From Branchiostoma lanceolatum (taxonomy: Eukaryota > Chordata > Leptocardii > Amphioxiformes > Branchiostomatidae), in contig NC_089726.1 in assembly GCF_035083965.1 (NCBI RefSeq), positions 20,878,559-20,942,558 of the forward strand: a DNA stretch of 64,000 bases, given 5' to 3'. A program made the translations under genes and the position numbers. Of this stretch, positions 23,191 to 35,900 are shown piece by piece. The notes under the pieces were generated by a model. It saw only the letters and a program-made list of their open reading frames with translations, was not told the origin of the DNA and did not search any database. Each line of letters opens with the position of its first letter. Position 1 is the stretch's first letter.

Positions 23191-23891
23191 AACATCCCTC
23201 CTAAGACTTCTATCTAAGACTTTTAAAGCGCGTCGACATGTAACCTGGAAGCTAGACTGTTACCATGGCCTACAGGCAGGCTCCTCGGCTTCAGGGTCAA
23301 CATGCCCCTGACTAAATTTTCCCTCATGCCGTCCAGTGGTTTGTCGGTATGTGACGTTTGCTGGTCCACATTTTTTTCAGTCTACGCGTGGTATGTGTGT
23401 TATCGAAATAAAAACAGCTCCATGCAGTTAAAATCAATTTTACAGTGAGTCTACGTTGGCTTCTGCTGCAAAATGTTTTACAAAATATTTCATCTACACG
23501 ACCGTCAGTGACCTCCACATGCCTTGTTGACAATACACTTCAGCCCTGTCTGGAAACAGTACGCGTGTGGCCGGTATTAACAATTCAAGTAGCCGCCGGT
23601 CATATATCACATTCTTAATTAGATAAACAAGGCACCTTTTATACGGGTAGCAGGGCGAACTGCAAACGTGATACGCCTCCAAGTCTATCAACTGTAAACA
23701 CAACACTAGAAAAATGTCCCTGCAGTTCCGTAAACCACTTCTTTCTTACATCAGAAGCTATCTGTCACCATAAAATCTAGAATTTTTGGACAGACAAGAA
23801 CGACGTGACACTGCACTCACGTTTTTCATAACTTATTTCAACAGCGCCGCGTACAGAGAACAATATACCAATTTCTACACCTGGGTGGATT

Positions 23892-23989
23892 TAGCCTGGA
23901 ATCCAAACCTATTATAGCTCCCGAGTCTCTCTCCGCTCTATTTGCGGAGAGAGACTCGGGAGATATAATAGGTTTGGATTCCAGGCTAG
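23892..23989. repeat. Near-perfect hairpin, 45-bp arms
   Basis: TAGCCTGGAATCCAAACCTA through CTCTCTCCGC at 23892-23936 is mirrored by GCGGAGAGAGACTCGGG through CCAGGCTA at 23945-23989, with an 8-bp loop. It abuts a SINE copy on its right. Confidence 0.9.
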
Positions 23990-24115
23990 GGTGGATTGGG
24001 GAAAGTCGTGTAAATTGCCTTTCCCAAGGGCACAACATCGATGGCGTCAGGGGATTCGAACCCGGGACTGCTGGGTTCTGGGCCGAAGACCCTACCGTTA
24101 CGCCACACGACCTCA
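23990..24115 (-). mobile_element. tRNA-derived SINE, family 1 (partial)
   Basis: The tRNA-like end is kept (GGTTCGAATCCCCTGACGCC on the minus strand contains a B box). The rest of the body is missing on the left where the hairpin 23892-23989 begins. Confidence 0.65.
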
Positions 24116-24544
24116 CAGGTTGGGCATTGTCTTGGGTTACAATTTTCCAGTCTTATTTCAGAAGTTATGTTAACATTGTATCTTAGGTCCGCTTTACACG
24201 ACTATACTAGTAGTATATCAAGACATTTCCTAAGATGTCGCCATCGTAGTCTAGTCAAGAATGGTTTTAAAACGCACATCTGTTTAAGTTTCACGGCAAC
24301 AACACTCGAAACAGCGTTTCCCCAATACAAGAGGGTGTAAATCAACAAAATGTAAACACTTGCAGAGTATGTAAACGTATGCAGAGATATCTCCGTTGAT
24401 AAACAATGATCGGAAATTTTATTTTATGATTTTTGCTGCAGGTTTTTCAAATGTGATAAAATTTGAATAGCATGCCAAACTCTATGATGCATGATAACAT
24501 GTGCATTTTGCTTAAATCTCTATCAGATGAAACAAAGGTATCAC

Positions 24545-24800
24545 GGTGTGTGGTGTTATCAGTAGGATTATCAGTAGGGTTATTAAAGTGTGTAGGGTTA
24601 TCAAGGTGTGTGGGGTGTGTAGGGTTATCATGGTGTTCAGGGTGTGTAGGGTTATCAGTAGGGTTATCAGTAGGGTTATCAAGGTGTGTGGGGTGTGTAG
24701 GGTTATCAGGGTGTGTAGGGTGTGTAGGGTTATCAGTAGGGTTATCAGTAGGGTTATCAAGGTGTGTGGGGTGTGTAGGGTTATCAGGGTGTGTAGGGCT
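24545..24800 (+). repeat. Minisatellite built from GTAGGGTTATCA and GGGTGTGT units
   Basis: Units of 12 bp (GTAGGGTTATCA) alternate with AGGTGTGTGGGGTGTGTAGG blocks; the higher-order block is copied at least twice (about 24655-24720 and 24730-24795). The frames across it read VGLSVGLS or HPTHPDNPT and are by-products. Confidence 0.9.
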
Positions 24801-25059
24801 GGTATGTAAGTGCACAATGCTCGAGAAATAGCGTATTTATATCCTTAGCAAAAAGACAAGTTATAGAGGACTCAATGAACATCATATCTTCTTCCTACCT
24901 TTGCTTAGCATTATATCTCCTTTTTATATTTGATTTTGGATAATATGGCGCTACACTCAAGTTAATAACTTATTTTAACGATGCCGCATACAAAGAACAA
25001 TAAGCTGTATTATGTAGTTCGTTATCATGGTAAATGTAGTCCCATAGCTTTTTGAGGCC

Positions 25060-25285
25060 GTAGGGGCAGCGGGTTGTTATCCACCGTGTCTAGGGCACGA
25101 TATCCGATGGCAGATCGGAGCCCAACCCTCTCATTTCACCGCCTTTTATCTCCCAACCGAAGTCAGGTACCCATTTTTACACCTGGGTGGTGTGAGGGAA
25201 TTCGTGTCCCAAGGGTAGGGAATTCGAACCCAGGACCTCTGGCCAAGCACCCTAACCGTTACGTCAACGCGACGCTACAAATACC
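25060..25285 (-). mobile_element. tRNA-derived SINE, family 1 (diverged)
   Basis: It shares CAGGTACCCATTTTTACACC, GAATTCGAACCCAGGACCTC and the CGCGACG end with the family 1 copies. It lacks the distal body. Confidence 0.6.
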
Positions 25286-25708
25286 TCCTTGTCAGACCTG
25301 TCACTGTACAAGCACTTGTCAATCACCGGGATGATCTAATTATAAATCTGACCAATAGGTCGTCTTTGCCGCCCGTGACTGTATAGGTAAACATTACCCC
25401 GTCACGTGACTCTACAGTGACCTAAATATATCAGGCGTAACCGTAGAGAATGAATATTTAAGACTTGATCGAATAACGTCTTAAAACTGACCGTCTTAAG
25501 ATTTTGACAAATTCGACCGTAGTCCTGGCCTTCGCAAATACAGAAAAAATCTGAAAATGTATTTTTTTTTAATATTGGCGATAAGCAAAACAACGGCATT
25601 GAAAGTATAGCCATCTTCGAGCTCCTCCTTGACAAGGACTGAATTTGGAAAATTTTGGTAAGTCCAATTTTGGTGTTGAAAATTACAGTTCGTTTTTGCT
25701 TTAAAACC

Positions 25709-25839
25709 AGCCTGGGTGCCATTTGAGATTACAACAGGGGTTTCTGCGTTTGCTACTCTGAAAAAATCTGGGATCGCAGATTATTTTTTTAGGGTAGCGA
25801 GTGTAGGAGCCCCGGTAGTAATAGGATGGCACCCAGGCT
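25709..25839. repeat. Foldback element with ends AGCCTGGGTGCCAT (second copy)
   Basis: The left end AGCCTGGGTGCCAT is mirrored by GGATGGCACCCAGGCT. The ends are the same as in 907-1161; the interiors differ. Confidence 0.7.
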
Positions 25840-25871
25840 AGTTAAGAACCAACACAGATGGCCTTTCGAGC

Positions 25872-25983
25872 TAGCCTGAGTACCAGCCTCCGTAGTGACC
25901 GCTGGCTCAAAACATTGCTAACCACGGATAGCAAGCGAATTTTTTGGAGCCAGCGGTCACTATGGAGGCTGGTACTCTGGCTA
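25872..25983. repeat. Hairpin with arms of about 46 bp
   Basis: TAGCCTGAGTACCAGCCTCC plus GTAGTGACCGCTGGCTC is mirrored by GAGCCAGCGGTCACTATGG plus AGGCTGGTACTCTGGCTA. It is related to the hairpin at 3122-3213. Confidence 0.85.
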
Positions 25984-26266
25984 CTTTCGAGCTAATCTCT
26001 GAGAGGGTCCCTTACATAACCGACGAGTAATATCTTTACAGTGTAGAAAGCACACCGAAATTCCACCACGTTCGATTCAATTATCTGGACAAAAGGTACG
26101 TCCTTAGTAAAATGAGAAGGTTCAACATGAGCCTTTCAGCCACCCCCACTTTTCACTCGACTCATTAGCCATGACAAAGACCGACCCTACTTCAAACGTT
26201 TAAATTGAACAACAAAAAATAGCTGTATGCGTGTCAGGAGAAAATATGTGACGTGGCGCTCTTGGT

Positions 26267-26638
26267 TTAAAGGCAATCCAAGCAATATTAGGGCCCGAAT
26301 ATCGGATTTATTTAGTAATTTAAAGTCAGTTTATTTAGTCATTTCTATACACGGTTAGTTCCAACAACACTATCACAATGTATAGAAACGTCCATGATGC
26401 AAAACAATACTACGTTGTTGTGATGTGAGAACTCACTGAAAATCGTGGCCGGAGTTTTTATAGGCTCGTGAAACTAAGGAGATCATCGTACGGCACGATT
26501 TTGTGCGTTTTTAAAATGCTCTAAGTATGAAGTTATTACGCAAATGTGCTAGACAGTGTTAGACAGTGTCCCTACCATAAAGATTTCAGCTTTTTTGTTT
26601 CAATTTTTTTACCCTAATATTACTTTGGTTGCCTTTAA
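26267..26638. mobile_element. 364-bp TTAA-flanked MITE with AATATTAGGG/CCCTAATATT ends
   Basis: TTAA at 26267-26270 and 26635-26638 flank ends AGGCAATCCAAGCAATATTA and ACCCTAATATTACTTTGGTT. The interior (GATGTGAGAACTCACTGAAAA, cut) recurs at 43487-43830. Confidence 0.85.
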
Positions 26639-26814
26639 GTGTCAGTGTGAATGAGAAGGTTATGAGAAGGTTCCACATGAACTGCGTTACGCAACACCTA
26701 TTTTCACTCGCCATGACAAACACCGAGTCTACTTCGAACAAACAAAATAGTTGTCTGCGTGGCAGGGGAATTCATGTGTTATGTGACGTAACGCTCTAGG
26801 TTAAATGTCAGTCT

Positions 26815-27030
26815 GGGTTCGTGGCGTCGTGTCGGCGTAACGGTTAGAGTGTTTGGCCTAGAACACAGGGACACTGGGTTCGAATCCCCTGACATGCCAT
26901 CGATGTTGTGCTCTTGAAAAATTCACTTTATACGACTCCACCTAGGCGTAAGAATGCGGTTGGGGGAGGTAAAAGGCGGTGAAAGAAGAGGGTTGGGTTC
27001 TTCTTTTCTAAACCGTACCCTAGACATAGT
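26815..27030 (+). mobile_element. tRNA-derived SINE, family 1 (partial)
   Basis: The plus strand reads GCGTCGTGTCGGCGTAACGG, then GGGTTCGAATCCCCTGACAT with B-box character, then the body. It is truncated at about 27030. Confidence 0.65.
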
Positions 27031-28119
27031 AGACTAACATCTATCTACTGTAAATGCATTTAGCGTGTTTTTTCATTTCGCGCTAAGTATGAAATGGAGT
27101 GTTTGCGGTGGTTTTAACGGTTTGCGGCAGCGCTATAGTTACATACTGCTACGGTATTGGATAAAGATGTTTTCCGTGGTTTTAAGTTCACGTCGAAACG
27201 GTCGCCGCGAAAACCGCGAACATAAAACCACCGTGAACATTACTGCATTTAAAGTATATATCGGCCTTCAGCCGGGACTAAACAAGAGGTGCATACTTCC
27301 CTCCAAGTAGATAACAACTCACTACCCCTAAGGGAGGTACTATCCCGCAAAAGTGCAGTTGTTGCTGAAATACTCACCTAGAAATATGGGGACGGTCTAT
27401 CTGAATATGAAAATGTAAAACTTTTGTAATTATTTCAATATTAACCCCCTGTACATACCCCCTGAAGTTTGTAACATGACTATGTACTAAACTAGCACAA
27501 AGGTATGCAAGCAAACATAATCAATGTCTTAAAGTATAAGTACTTTGAGGTAAGGAGACATTGAAGTGTACATCTGAACCCCAAATCTATTCTCCACACA
27601 GGTATAGACTATTCCAAAATCACCCCTATTTCAAAAATGGACTAGTCCCATTAGAACATGTACAAACTTCGAGGGGTATGTACAGGGGGGTTAGAGTCCA
27701 ATGATTGCCCAAATTTTGTGATTTCTGTGCTTAGATAGACCATATCCATATTTTGACATGCGTATTTTACAAAGTTGGAATTAATAATCGACCCCCTCCC
27801 CCTACCCGTACGGCCTCAAAAAGCCAGTGGGACTGCCTTTATCCTTAACTAGATTTCCACGTATTCCAACAATTCGTGCAGTCACCTGAAAAACCCTACG
27901 GCACCTCTCAAAATGAAGAAAGGCATAAATGTATCTATTGTTTTGCACATTGTTTCAGCGTGTTTGTTTACAAAATATCAAACCGTGTCCGTCGTGTTTA
28001 GCAACAACAAAATTGACCTTTCTTTTAATTTTTCATTGTTATAACATATTGTTTATAACTACTTTCATCCTTGTTGTTTGTTATTCATGAATTGATTTTT
28101 TTTATAAATCCTGTATGTT

Positions 28120-29185
28120 GAAGTGATTATTCCTTTTCTAAGTCTAGGTCTTATGCATTCCTTTCTCTGTGCTCTTCTGACATGAAAATCTATAAAATTT
28201 TACCGTCCAGAGCCATATGTTATTGAACTATACAGTGACAAAAATGAATTCCTTTTCTATAAGTCTTGGTCTTGCGCATTCTTTTCTTTGTGCTCTTGTG
28301 ACATGAAAATCTATAAGGTAAGGTGACCAGTTAACGTCCAATTTATTCAAAACGCATTTATCTTAAAACCGCGCGGACAGAGCCAAATTTCAAACCCATG
28401 GGCAGAAATATCAGCTCTTCTAAAAAGAAAATGCATGGTCTGAAAGTTTTCTTCCGCCTGTTTAACGCCGTGCGAGCATGTATTTATACTGAGGTATATG
28501 ATGAAGAATTGTGCTAGGGTCACCCATTATCGTCCACTTCTGAATCTTTTCCCTTCTAGCGCTATGCTTGAAGAACATAGACCAGAAAAAAATGCACAGT
28601 AACTGTTCAAAGTAGTCTGCAGACAAATGATAGTAAAATCACTATGTCTGTCCGGCCACTTGCTTAACGCGATGGAAAAAAAACAATGTTTATCTGTAAA
28701 TTTCCCCCACATGCGCGGCACGTGGCGTTCACGTGGTAAACGCATGGCCATTATGTTTTGCTGTGCAAAAATAAAAAAAAGGGATGGCTAAGGATCATAC
28801 TTATGATGTTCTTTATTGCTCATGAGAACAGGCTTTGGCATAAAACACCGCGACACGTGGACATGAGCCAAACCGGACGTAAATAGGTTCTGCACGTAAA
28901 TAGGTCATGTTACGTTACATGTCTGTCTTTGAGCGCCATATGTTATTGAATTATACAGTGACAAAAATGAATTCATTTTCTAAGTCTTGGTCTTGCGCAT
29001 TCTTTTCTTTGTGCTCTTGCGACATGAAAATCTATACATGTCTGTCTTTCAGAGCCATATGTTATTGAATCATATAGTGACAAAAATGATTTTTTTCTTC
29101 TTTTTGTGCTCTTGTGACATAAAAATCTATACATGTCTGTCTTTCAGCGCCATATGTTATTGAATTATACAGTGACAAAACGAAC
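28120..29185. repeat. Repeat of about 100 bp, 4-5 copies in two blocks
   Basis: Copies containing GCCATATGTTATTGAA, TACAGTGACAAAAATGAATT and TGTGCTCTTGTGACATGAAAA (cut) occur at about 28120-28317 and again at about 28918-29185. The 600 bp between the blocks look like a later insertion. I see no coding frame. Confidence 0.75.
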
Positions 29186-29189
29186 GTTC

Positions 29190-31090
29190 ACACAAAGTTA
29201 CAAAGGCTTGCAAGATGTTGCCCCTAGCTTAGCTGCTACTGTGTACCTGTCTTAGTAAAAAACAGCACAGCAACGTTTTCTCTTAACGCAAAGTTCTTAA
29301 AGATCGTACCAACCAAAACATGCAGCGACGCTGTACTCAAGATAGTACTCAAGATACACTCCTTGACTCCACTAAATTCAAACAGCGTAACACTATGGAA
29401 TAAGTTCTAAGTGAATAACTTTATAGAGGTGGGAGCTGAGTCATAGGGAAAAAAATGTTCTTGTGACAAAAAAATAAACGAAATTTTTGTAGCTTGTCGG
29501 CTACACCATAATTAATGAAGTCAAGAGTAGTCAAGAGAGTCCATTCAGAACCTAAAGAATGTACTAGTAACTAGAGATTTATCGAAACGTCAGAATGTAA
29601 ATGTTGTACGTGGCACAAGATTACTATGTCCTAATTATAGACCAACGTTTTGTACAATATATATAAACCCTCTAACACATTGTCTCTAGTTACTAATATG
29701 ACACTGAGTCATTTACGTAGTTGTTATAGTAATAGTCCTTCCACCAAATGTTGTAATCTTCTATCATTGTAACAAGTGCAGTACTCGCCCCCCCCCCCCC
29801 CCCCATCCCCAACAAATTGACGTCATAGTGAACAAGACTAGCAAGTCTTCGTTAATGACCTTGCGTAAACCCAGGGTGTTTCTATCCTGCCAACTATACA
29901 TGTAGCCAATGATATGAGATTATATCTGTTGTACGTGTTTTACTGACACAAATATTGCATACACTAGATGACATATGAAGATACTCACTAGATATGAAGA
30001 CTGTGAAAGTTTGGTGACGAGTTTTTCCAGTTGGCGGTGTGTCTATGCTCGTCGGTAAGTCACAGAAAATGGCGTGTATCAACTTTCAAGTCCCTGTATA
30101 CGCGAACGCCATGGCTTCCCGTTTTCTTCGAATTCCACAACACTGATCCAAAAATGGGTAGGGCTGTTACGCTCAAGGAATCCTAGAGTGTGTCGTCTTG
30201 AACGGTTTTTTATGTCGACGCCTCCACCGCCATCTTGTCTTGGGAGTACTAAACTCAAGTCCCCTGGGGCGAATCCTGCGCACAGACTTAGTTGTCGACG
30301 TATTTAAAAGCAGTTGGGCGGGTACACACTACGCAACAACAAGCGCCAACAGAAAAGTAGTTGGACGGGGTTGGTAGGCTGTACGCACCGGGGGTTTTGT
30401 TTGCACTGACCCGTACAGAGGGCCCGGGAGGCTATGCAAATGCAGGAATAGGACCGTGTCAGTATAAATGCTCTGGTGTGTGTACATGTACGCGAGTACT
30501 AAGAACAAGACCATAGAAGCATGACACGGCAAACGGAAGAAAGGCTAGTTTTCCCACTAGTCGTGACTAGATCTGTAAGCTTCCACGGTTGAGGAATTTG
30601 TGACAGGAAGACACGATTACCATTAAAAACTTGGGCTAAATCCAGTCGTTGTTTATTATTCGGGCCTGTGAAACGTGACGACAAGAGTCAACATACGCGA
30701 CTAGGGCGGCACAACTTAGCAAGTAATCAGTAAAAAGAGCGCTGAATTAAAGGACCAGGTACCAATCATACAAGAATCACACAAATAATGACTAGCATCT
30801 TTTTATGATTACTATATCTTGTGCAGTTCACTAATGCAGTCAAAAAAAAAAACTTCAATTCGTTGAGAATTCGACAGTCCACATCGCTTATAATGCTAGG
30901 ATCACATTTCCGAACCGGGGCCCGGCCGGGCTGTTTGCGGTAACCAAAAATAAAACTACATTGCAAAAAATATGCACAAATTATGCTCATGGAAATTTTC
31001 TTTTTTTACGTTTTCTTGTCTTTTATATTATATAATTTTGTTTCCCGCAAACTGCCTGACCACGCCCCGGTTCGCAAACGGTACATATGA
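29190..31090. other. Gene-free stretch, no supported feature except homopolymer
   Basis: A run of 18 C lies at 29787-29804. The interval 30060-30520 is relatively GC-rich and could hold a promoter or an old coding relic, but no frame is continuous and no domain was recognised. A weak inverted repeat (CCGGGGCCCGGCCGGGC near 30916, CGCCCCGGTTCGCAAACGG near 31062) brackets an AT-rich centre. Confidence 0.4.
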
Positions 31091-31092
31091 AT

Positions 31093-31232
31093 TACTCTCC
31101 AAGCAGATGTTGGTGGGGAAGATTGTGACCTTTCTATCATATACCCCGTTTATTGTCCGCTATCCCCACAAAAAACCGGGGCATATGATAGAAAGGTCAC
31201 AATCTTCCCCACCAACCTCTGCTTGGAGAGTA
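31093..31232. mobile_element. Hairpin element with TACTCTCCAAGCAGA ends (copy 1)
   Basis: TACTCTCCAAGCAGATGTTG and GTGACCTTTCTATCATAT are mirrored by ATATGATAGAAAGGTCAC and CAACCTCTGCTTGGAGAGTA; arms are about 55 bp. The ends match 50164-50294. Confidence 0.9.
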
Positions 31233-31619
31233 CCAATGCATAAGCGTGTATGCTCAGCTGTATGTATTATACACTGCTAGCGGATTGCAGACTGTATTTT
31301 CGTCCGGCTGACTCCTTTGGCATGTTGTATCTGTCTATAGCTATTTGACCAATTTCTACTACCATCCAGCGACCTACGGAGCCTGGTAGAGGCTAGTTAT
31401 TTCCCGCTCAGCCTAAGGCACATGTTTGACTTGACGGTTTGATGCCATTTCCAGACAAATGTCTAAGATTCTTGCTTGTAATTAAAACCACGTTTTGAGA
31501 TCGCATCCATGTGCCAATGCTAATACCTTGTACGTCAATTGATAGAGACGACTGATGAGTAAGCGGATTTGGAAAAGCTACCCGCATTTGGTCGGGCCAC
31601 GGTAGTGGGTTAGCTGCAT

Positions 31620-32142
31620 TTAAAGGCGCCCTAAGCGATTTCAAGGGGTAAACCTGGAAATATTCTTGATAAAGCAATCTATATGAAATTGACATTTACT
31701 TCCCCGTATTAGCACATTGTCATACTTTATTTCATACTTTGGATATTTAAAAAGAGAACAGACACAAGTCGCAAAAGGAGCATTGTATCTTATTTATTGG
31801 TTCCACCCAATAATCAGCCCACAATCCAGCCATTATCGTTTTCTGTCGACAATTTTCGGTAACTTCCGGCCGCGTGACGTCACAATGCCCGAGCACATTG
31901 AGTATGACCACGTGATTATTTCTCCGGAAGCATTCGGGACTTATCGGTCAGAATCGCGAATGTTCGAAAGATTTGAAATGATGGCTGGCCTCCAAGACTT
32001 TCAATGAGTTCCCATCACACAACGACATCGCATTTGTGCTCCATGATGGTCGATATTCAAACTTCCCATGGATAGAATTCACTAAAAAATTAATTTTGAA
32101 AATATGACTTTCAACGCCCTAATATTAATTGGGTTGCCTTTG
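31620..32142. mobile_element. TTAA-associated element (about 515 bp)
   Basis: TTAA at 31620-31623 precedes AGGCGCCCTAAGCGATTT, mirrored loosely by ACGCCCTAATATTAATTGGG near the right end. The subterminal TATGAAATTGACATTTA recurs in 20519-21830, so these two are related. The right-hand target copy is damaged. Confidence 0.6.
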
Positions 32143-32559
32143 TATTATTTGCCTGCTCAATGCTAACAACGAAACACTAAGACAGCAGGTCCCGTCAAAC
32201 CGCAACCAACACATCTGTTGTGCAATATTACGAATTTTTGTCTACCCAAATAAAATTGTACTTTGTAGGTCAATAAAAATGGCAAACGGCGTTTCTAAAA
32301 AGCATGGCTTTCATTTTCTTTTTCATCCATCCATCCATCCATCCATTCATTCATTACTTACTTCTTGCCACATGTATGCGAAATTAATGATAACCAGTTG
32401 TGCGCTCTCGATTTAATCTTTTTGATATCATATATATTTCATTTACCAAACACGACATCGCTAGAGTTCGATGACAATCGGCTTGTACCGAGCATATTAT
32501 TGCACATTTTGTTCAAAACCCATCTCTATCTATACATATTCTATACCTAATTTACGATG

Positions 32560-32690
32560 GTGAAGGTTAGACATCCAGGTAGTAAGTATACGCTAAAAAT
32601 AGTTACTCAAGCAACTGGATAAAATTTTGAAACAGTCAGACGTTTCAGACAGTATCCACTGTCTTTCGTCAGTGACTGGAATTTACATAA
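32560..32690 (+). mobile_element. Partial copy of the CAACTGGATAAAATTTTG element
   Basis: AGGTTAGACATCCAGGTAGTA, GCAACTGGATAAAATTTTG and CTGTCTTTCGTCAGTGACTG are shared with 3811-4085. Only one arm is present. Confidence 0.65.
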
Positions 32691-32825
32691 TTTAACTCCA
32701 TGAAAATTTCAGCAAATTTACACCTTAACAACGCCACTGTTATAAGTAAAATCAAACAGTTTTTAATCTCATACGATAATACTGCCGGACAATCAAACGA
32801 GCAGTAACTATTATTCATTTTTCTT

Positions 32826-32930
32826 TTCAGATCATTTGCGGGCGGCCTTGGCAAATGGCATTGTGTCCTCCATGTTCGCCCGGCCGCCCTTCTCTCCTCC
32901 AAGTTGTACGCCGATCGCGAGCTCTTTTTT
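32826..32930 (-). pseudogene. Diverged duplicate of the ATP-grasp gene's last-exon end
   Basis: TCAGATCATTTGCG, GGCCTTGGCAAATGGCA, TGTCCTCC and GTTGTACGCCGA occur here in the same order and spacing as in 32934-33045. It is therefore a tandem copy of the last 100 bp of the coding exon, directly downstream on the coding strand. On the minus strand it starts with AYN like the parent and then drifts; there is no equivalent stop in the parental frame. Whether it is transcribed is unknown. Confidence 0.7.
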
Positions 32931-32933
32931 TGG

Positions 32934-35900
32934 TCAGATCATTTGCGCCCTCTTGCGGACGGCCTCTGCAATAGCATGATGCCCTCCCTGTACACTGGCG
33001 TGTCTCTCCGCTTCCCGGTTGTACGCCGAGAAGGTGTTGATGTCGATCACTTGCGGAGAACCCGCGCGGTCAAAGATGAACTCAAACCCGCTGTTGTGGA
33101 TCCCGGTTTCTTCAAGGAAATTATGGAACGTCTTCAAGATCGGGTGGTCGAAGTCTGTGATGATTGTGTAGTCTGAGGGTTGGAGTTCGCAGGGGCAGAG
33201 GTTGAACCCGTGCGAATCGGACACCTGCATGCAAAACGATACACATATACAGTCACACATGTCTATTCTCTGTATCGGCATGAAAGTTAATATCAGTTGG
33301 TAAATTACTAATGAGAAATAAAGTGTTCTCCAACTCATGGAGTTGACTCATTCATATTGAGTATCCGGGCCACACTCTGCCGATGGAGGGGGTAACATTA
33401 TGGACGTTGTGACTCCTTATAATAATGGTTTATTGGTCAGAAATTACCCGTGCAATGGCAGCTAGTGCTGAATTGCTGCATTGTTTACAATCACATAATA
33501 CACAGATACGTATTTGCTCCACACTTGTACTTTGTGGAACTGTCACAAAGGTCTGGGCGGCTGCCATTCGGCGCCGGCAGGTGACCTCAATACGACCTTC
33601 CCCAACCGAAGTAAGGTACCCATTCACACCTGGGTGGAGTGAGGAACGTCTTGTAAAGTGCCTTTCCCACTTTGATATTTGCGAGAAGAGTAAAGGAGGC
33701 CATCTAGTATCTGAACTCAGGACACGGGCCCACTTGGGTTGTTTGCGGGAACGAAAGATAAAGGCGTATTCAAAGGAATATAAACACAAATCATGCTTAT
33801 GACTAACTTTGACGTTTTGTGTGCTCTATTGTCTCTTATATCATACATACAGTATAATGTATTCACTCTCGGCCGGGCGCCGGTTTGGAAATTTGACCCT
33901 TAATGAAATTATGCTAAACACACAAAACTACATTATGGCAACTAAACGTTTTATAAGTTAAATATGTACATGTCCCTCTTTTTTCCTTCGGACGGGAAGT
34001 TCGGATTTATGCTTCTGTGATTTACACCTGAACTGCTTTTTTTGTATTTCTTGTTAATTTTGTCTGGATGTTTGGCTGTCTTGTGGAATACATCTGATTT
34101 TCCATGCTGTACAAAAGTCGGCGAGTGTACTTAGTCACATAGGTATTACTAGTATATCAAAGAATGTTTAGATCTTAGTACTAGTAGTGTAAGTGATAGG
34201 TTAACGTTGAACTCGATGTGTTGAAGTATTCATATACTTGTACGTAGGCTCATAATTTTGTATCCCATTGTTTGTTGTTTGCATGTATGGCTGTAGAAGA
34301 CCTTGCTAAAGTCGCTGTACTTTTGTTGTGCCAATAAAGATTTCTGTAGAACTTGAGTCTGTCGCCACGTTGTCTTGTCTCTTTTGTAACTTTGACGTTT
34401 TGTGAATGAAGAATAGATAGATAAAAAGAATGTGGTCGTATCATTAAGAAAGGTACATTAGTAAAACTTTAAATCCCACCTGAATGTGAAAGACGTAGAG
34501 AAAACGTTTGTCGACAAACTCAGCGCGGTAGATGCCGCTTGTGTGCGGGAGAAACTCCTGAAGGATGTACAGGCCGTTAGGTGAGGTTCCTAAGAAACCT
34601 GCCGGACCCGAGTCTTCCGCGGCTTGGCTGTAGGTCTGAGAAAACGCCGCTACTGACTCAAACCTGTAAAAAATGAAAACACAACATGTTAAGAAGCAGC
34701 CGGTTAATAAGTTCCTTAATTGAAACAACAACAACGTTAGTCTATGACGATAGGTAGTGGATACTACCTGAAACGTTTGACCGTTTTTGAAAATATCCAG
34801 TTGCTTAACTGTTACCATGCGTAACTTATTTAGAATGTCTAACCTTCATCAACGTAACGTACATGTAAGTAAATGATATAAGAGATTCAGTACAAAATAT
34901 GGCGTTTCAAATTATTGTTTATTGTCTATTTCAGGCTCTTTGGCCCATATATTGACAAACACATACACATCAGCAAACACATTTAAAAAAGATTGCTAAA
35001 TATTTACAGGTAATTTGTTAATCACACAATATGACCAAATAGGAAAATGACTCCATTTATCGATATACCAATAAACCTCTCGTCAAATTACAGATATTTA
35101 AAACTTATGAAATTATAGGGAAAACAAACTTGATGACGTCCTTTCCGCTGCCGCCGCGGTCGGGTTTGACGACGAATGCCGAGTCCTTGCCGAACGCCGC
35201 TCGGATTTGTTCGGGTGTCGGGTTTGCCGAGCAGATTGTCTTCGACATGGGGATTCCATACTTCTTAGCCTTGACGTTGAACAAATAAACATCTTAGAAG
35301 CACACTTAAACCGTTAAAAACTATTACAAATAGAACGATTGAATAAGTCTGCAGATGAGAATCGATTATATTGGAAGCAAAGGGTAAAACCCCTGTCACA
35401 CATGTGCGTATATGCAAGTCCGCATGAGTTGCGTTATAACATGTTTCTGGCTTAGGTTAAGTTTGCAGGCGAAGAAGTGATTTCTTTGGTTCGATCACTA
35501 GGCTGCACAACGGTGAGTCAAAGTAGTAAGCCTGAGTGTCATCCTGTTTCAGTTCCAGGCTCTACTGAAAAAGGATGACACTCAGGCTACACAAAACTTA
35601 TCTAAACCGAAAAAAATGTTAATGCGCAACTCACGCGCACTTGAATATACGCACAAGTGTGACAGGGCCCTAAGGTAAGACATTTTCTAAACTATGCTCA
35701 AAAATAAAAACGGATTAGCAAATCTTAATGGAATAAGACAATTTAGTCCTCTGCAACTCCCCCAAAAATGCAATTCACACTGATATAGTTACATAGTGAC
35801 CAACCTTCAAATATTTCAAACAATAAGGCCCTGCTCATTTGATTCTATGTATGACATCCGCGCGCGCATCGACTTTCGTCGGTTTCCAAAGAAAAAAGTA

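Noticed and set aside
24447..24831. Frames reading HPTHPDNPT or VGLSVGLS
   Set aside because: By-products of the minisatellite; no start context or homology.
25402..25722. 106-codon minus-strand frame
   Set aside because: No recognisable domain, no splice partners, low-complexity AT-rich composition; most likely chance.
30074..30307. GC-richer frame, possible old transposon or zinc-finger relic
   Set aside because: No continuous frame and no motif I can name; left as unassigned.
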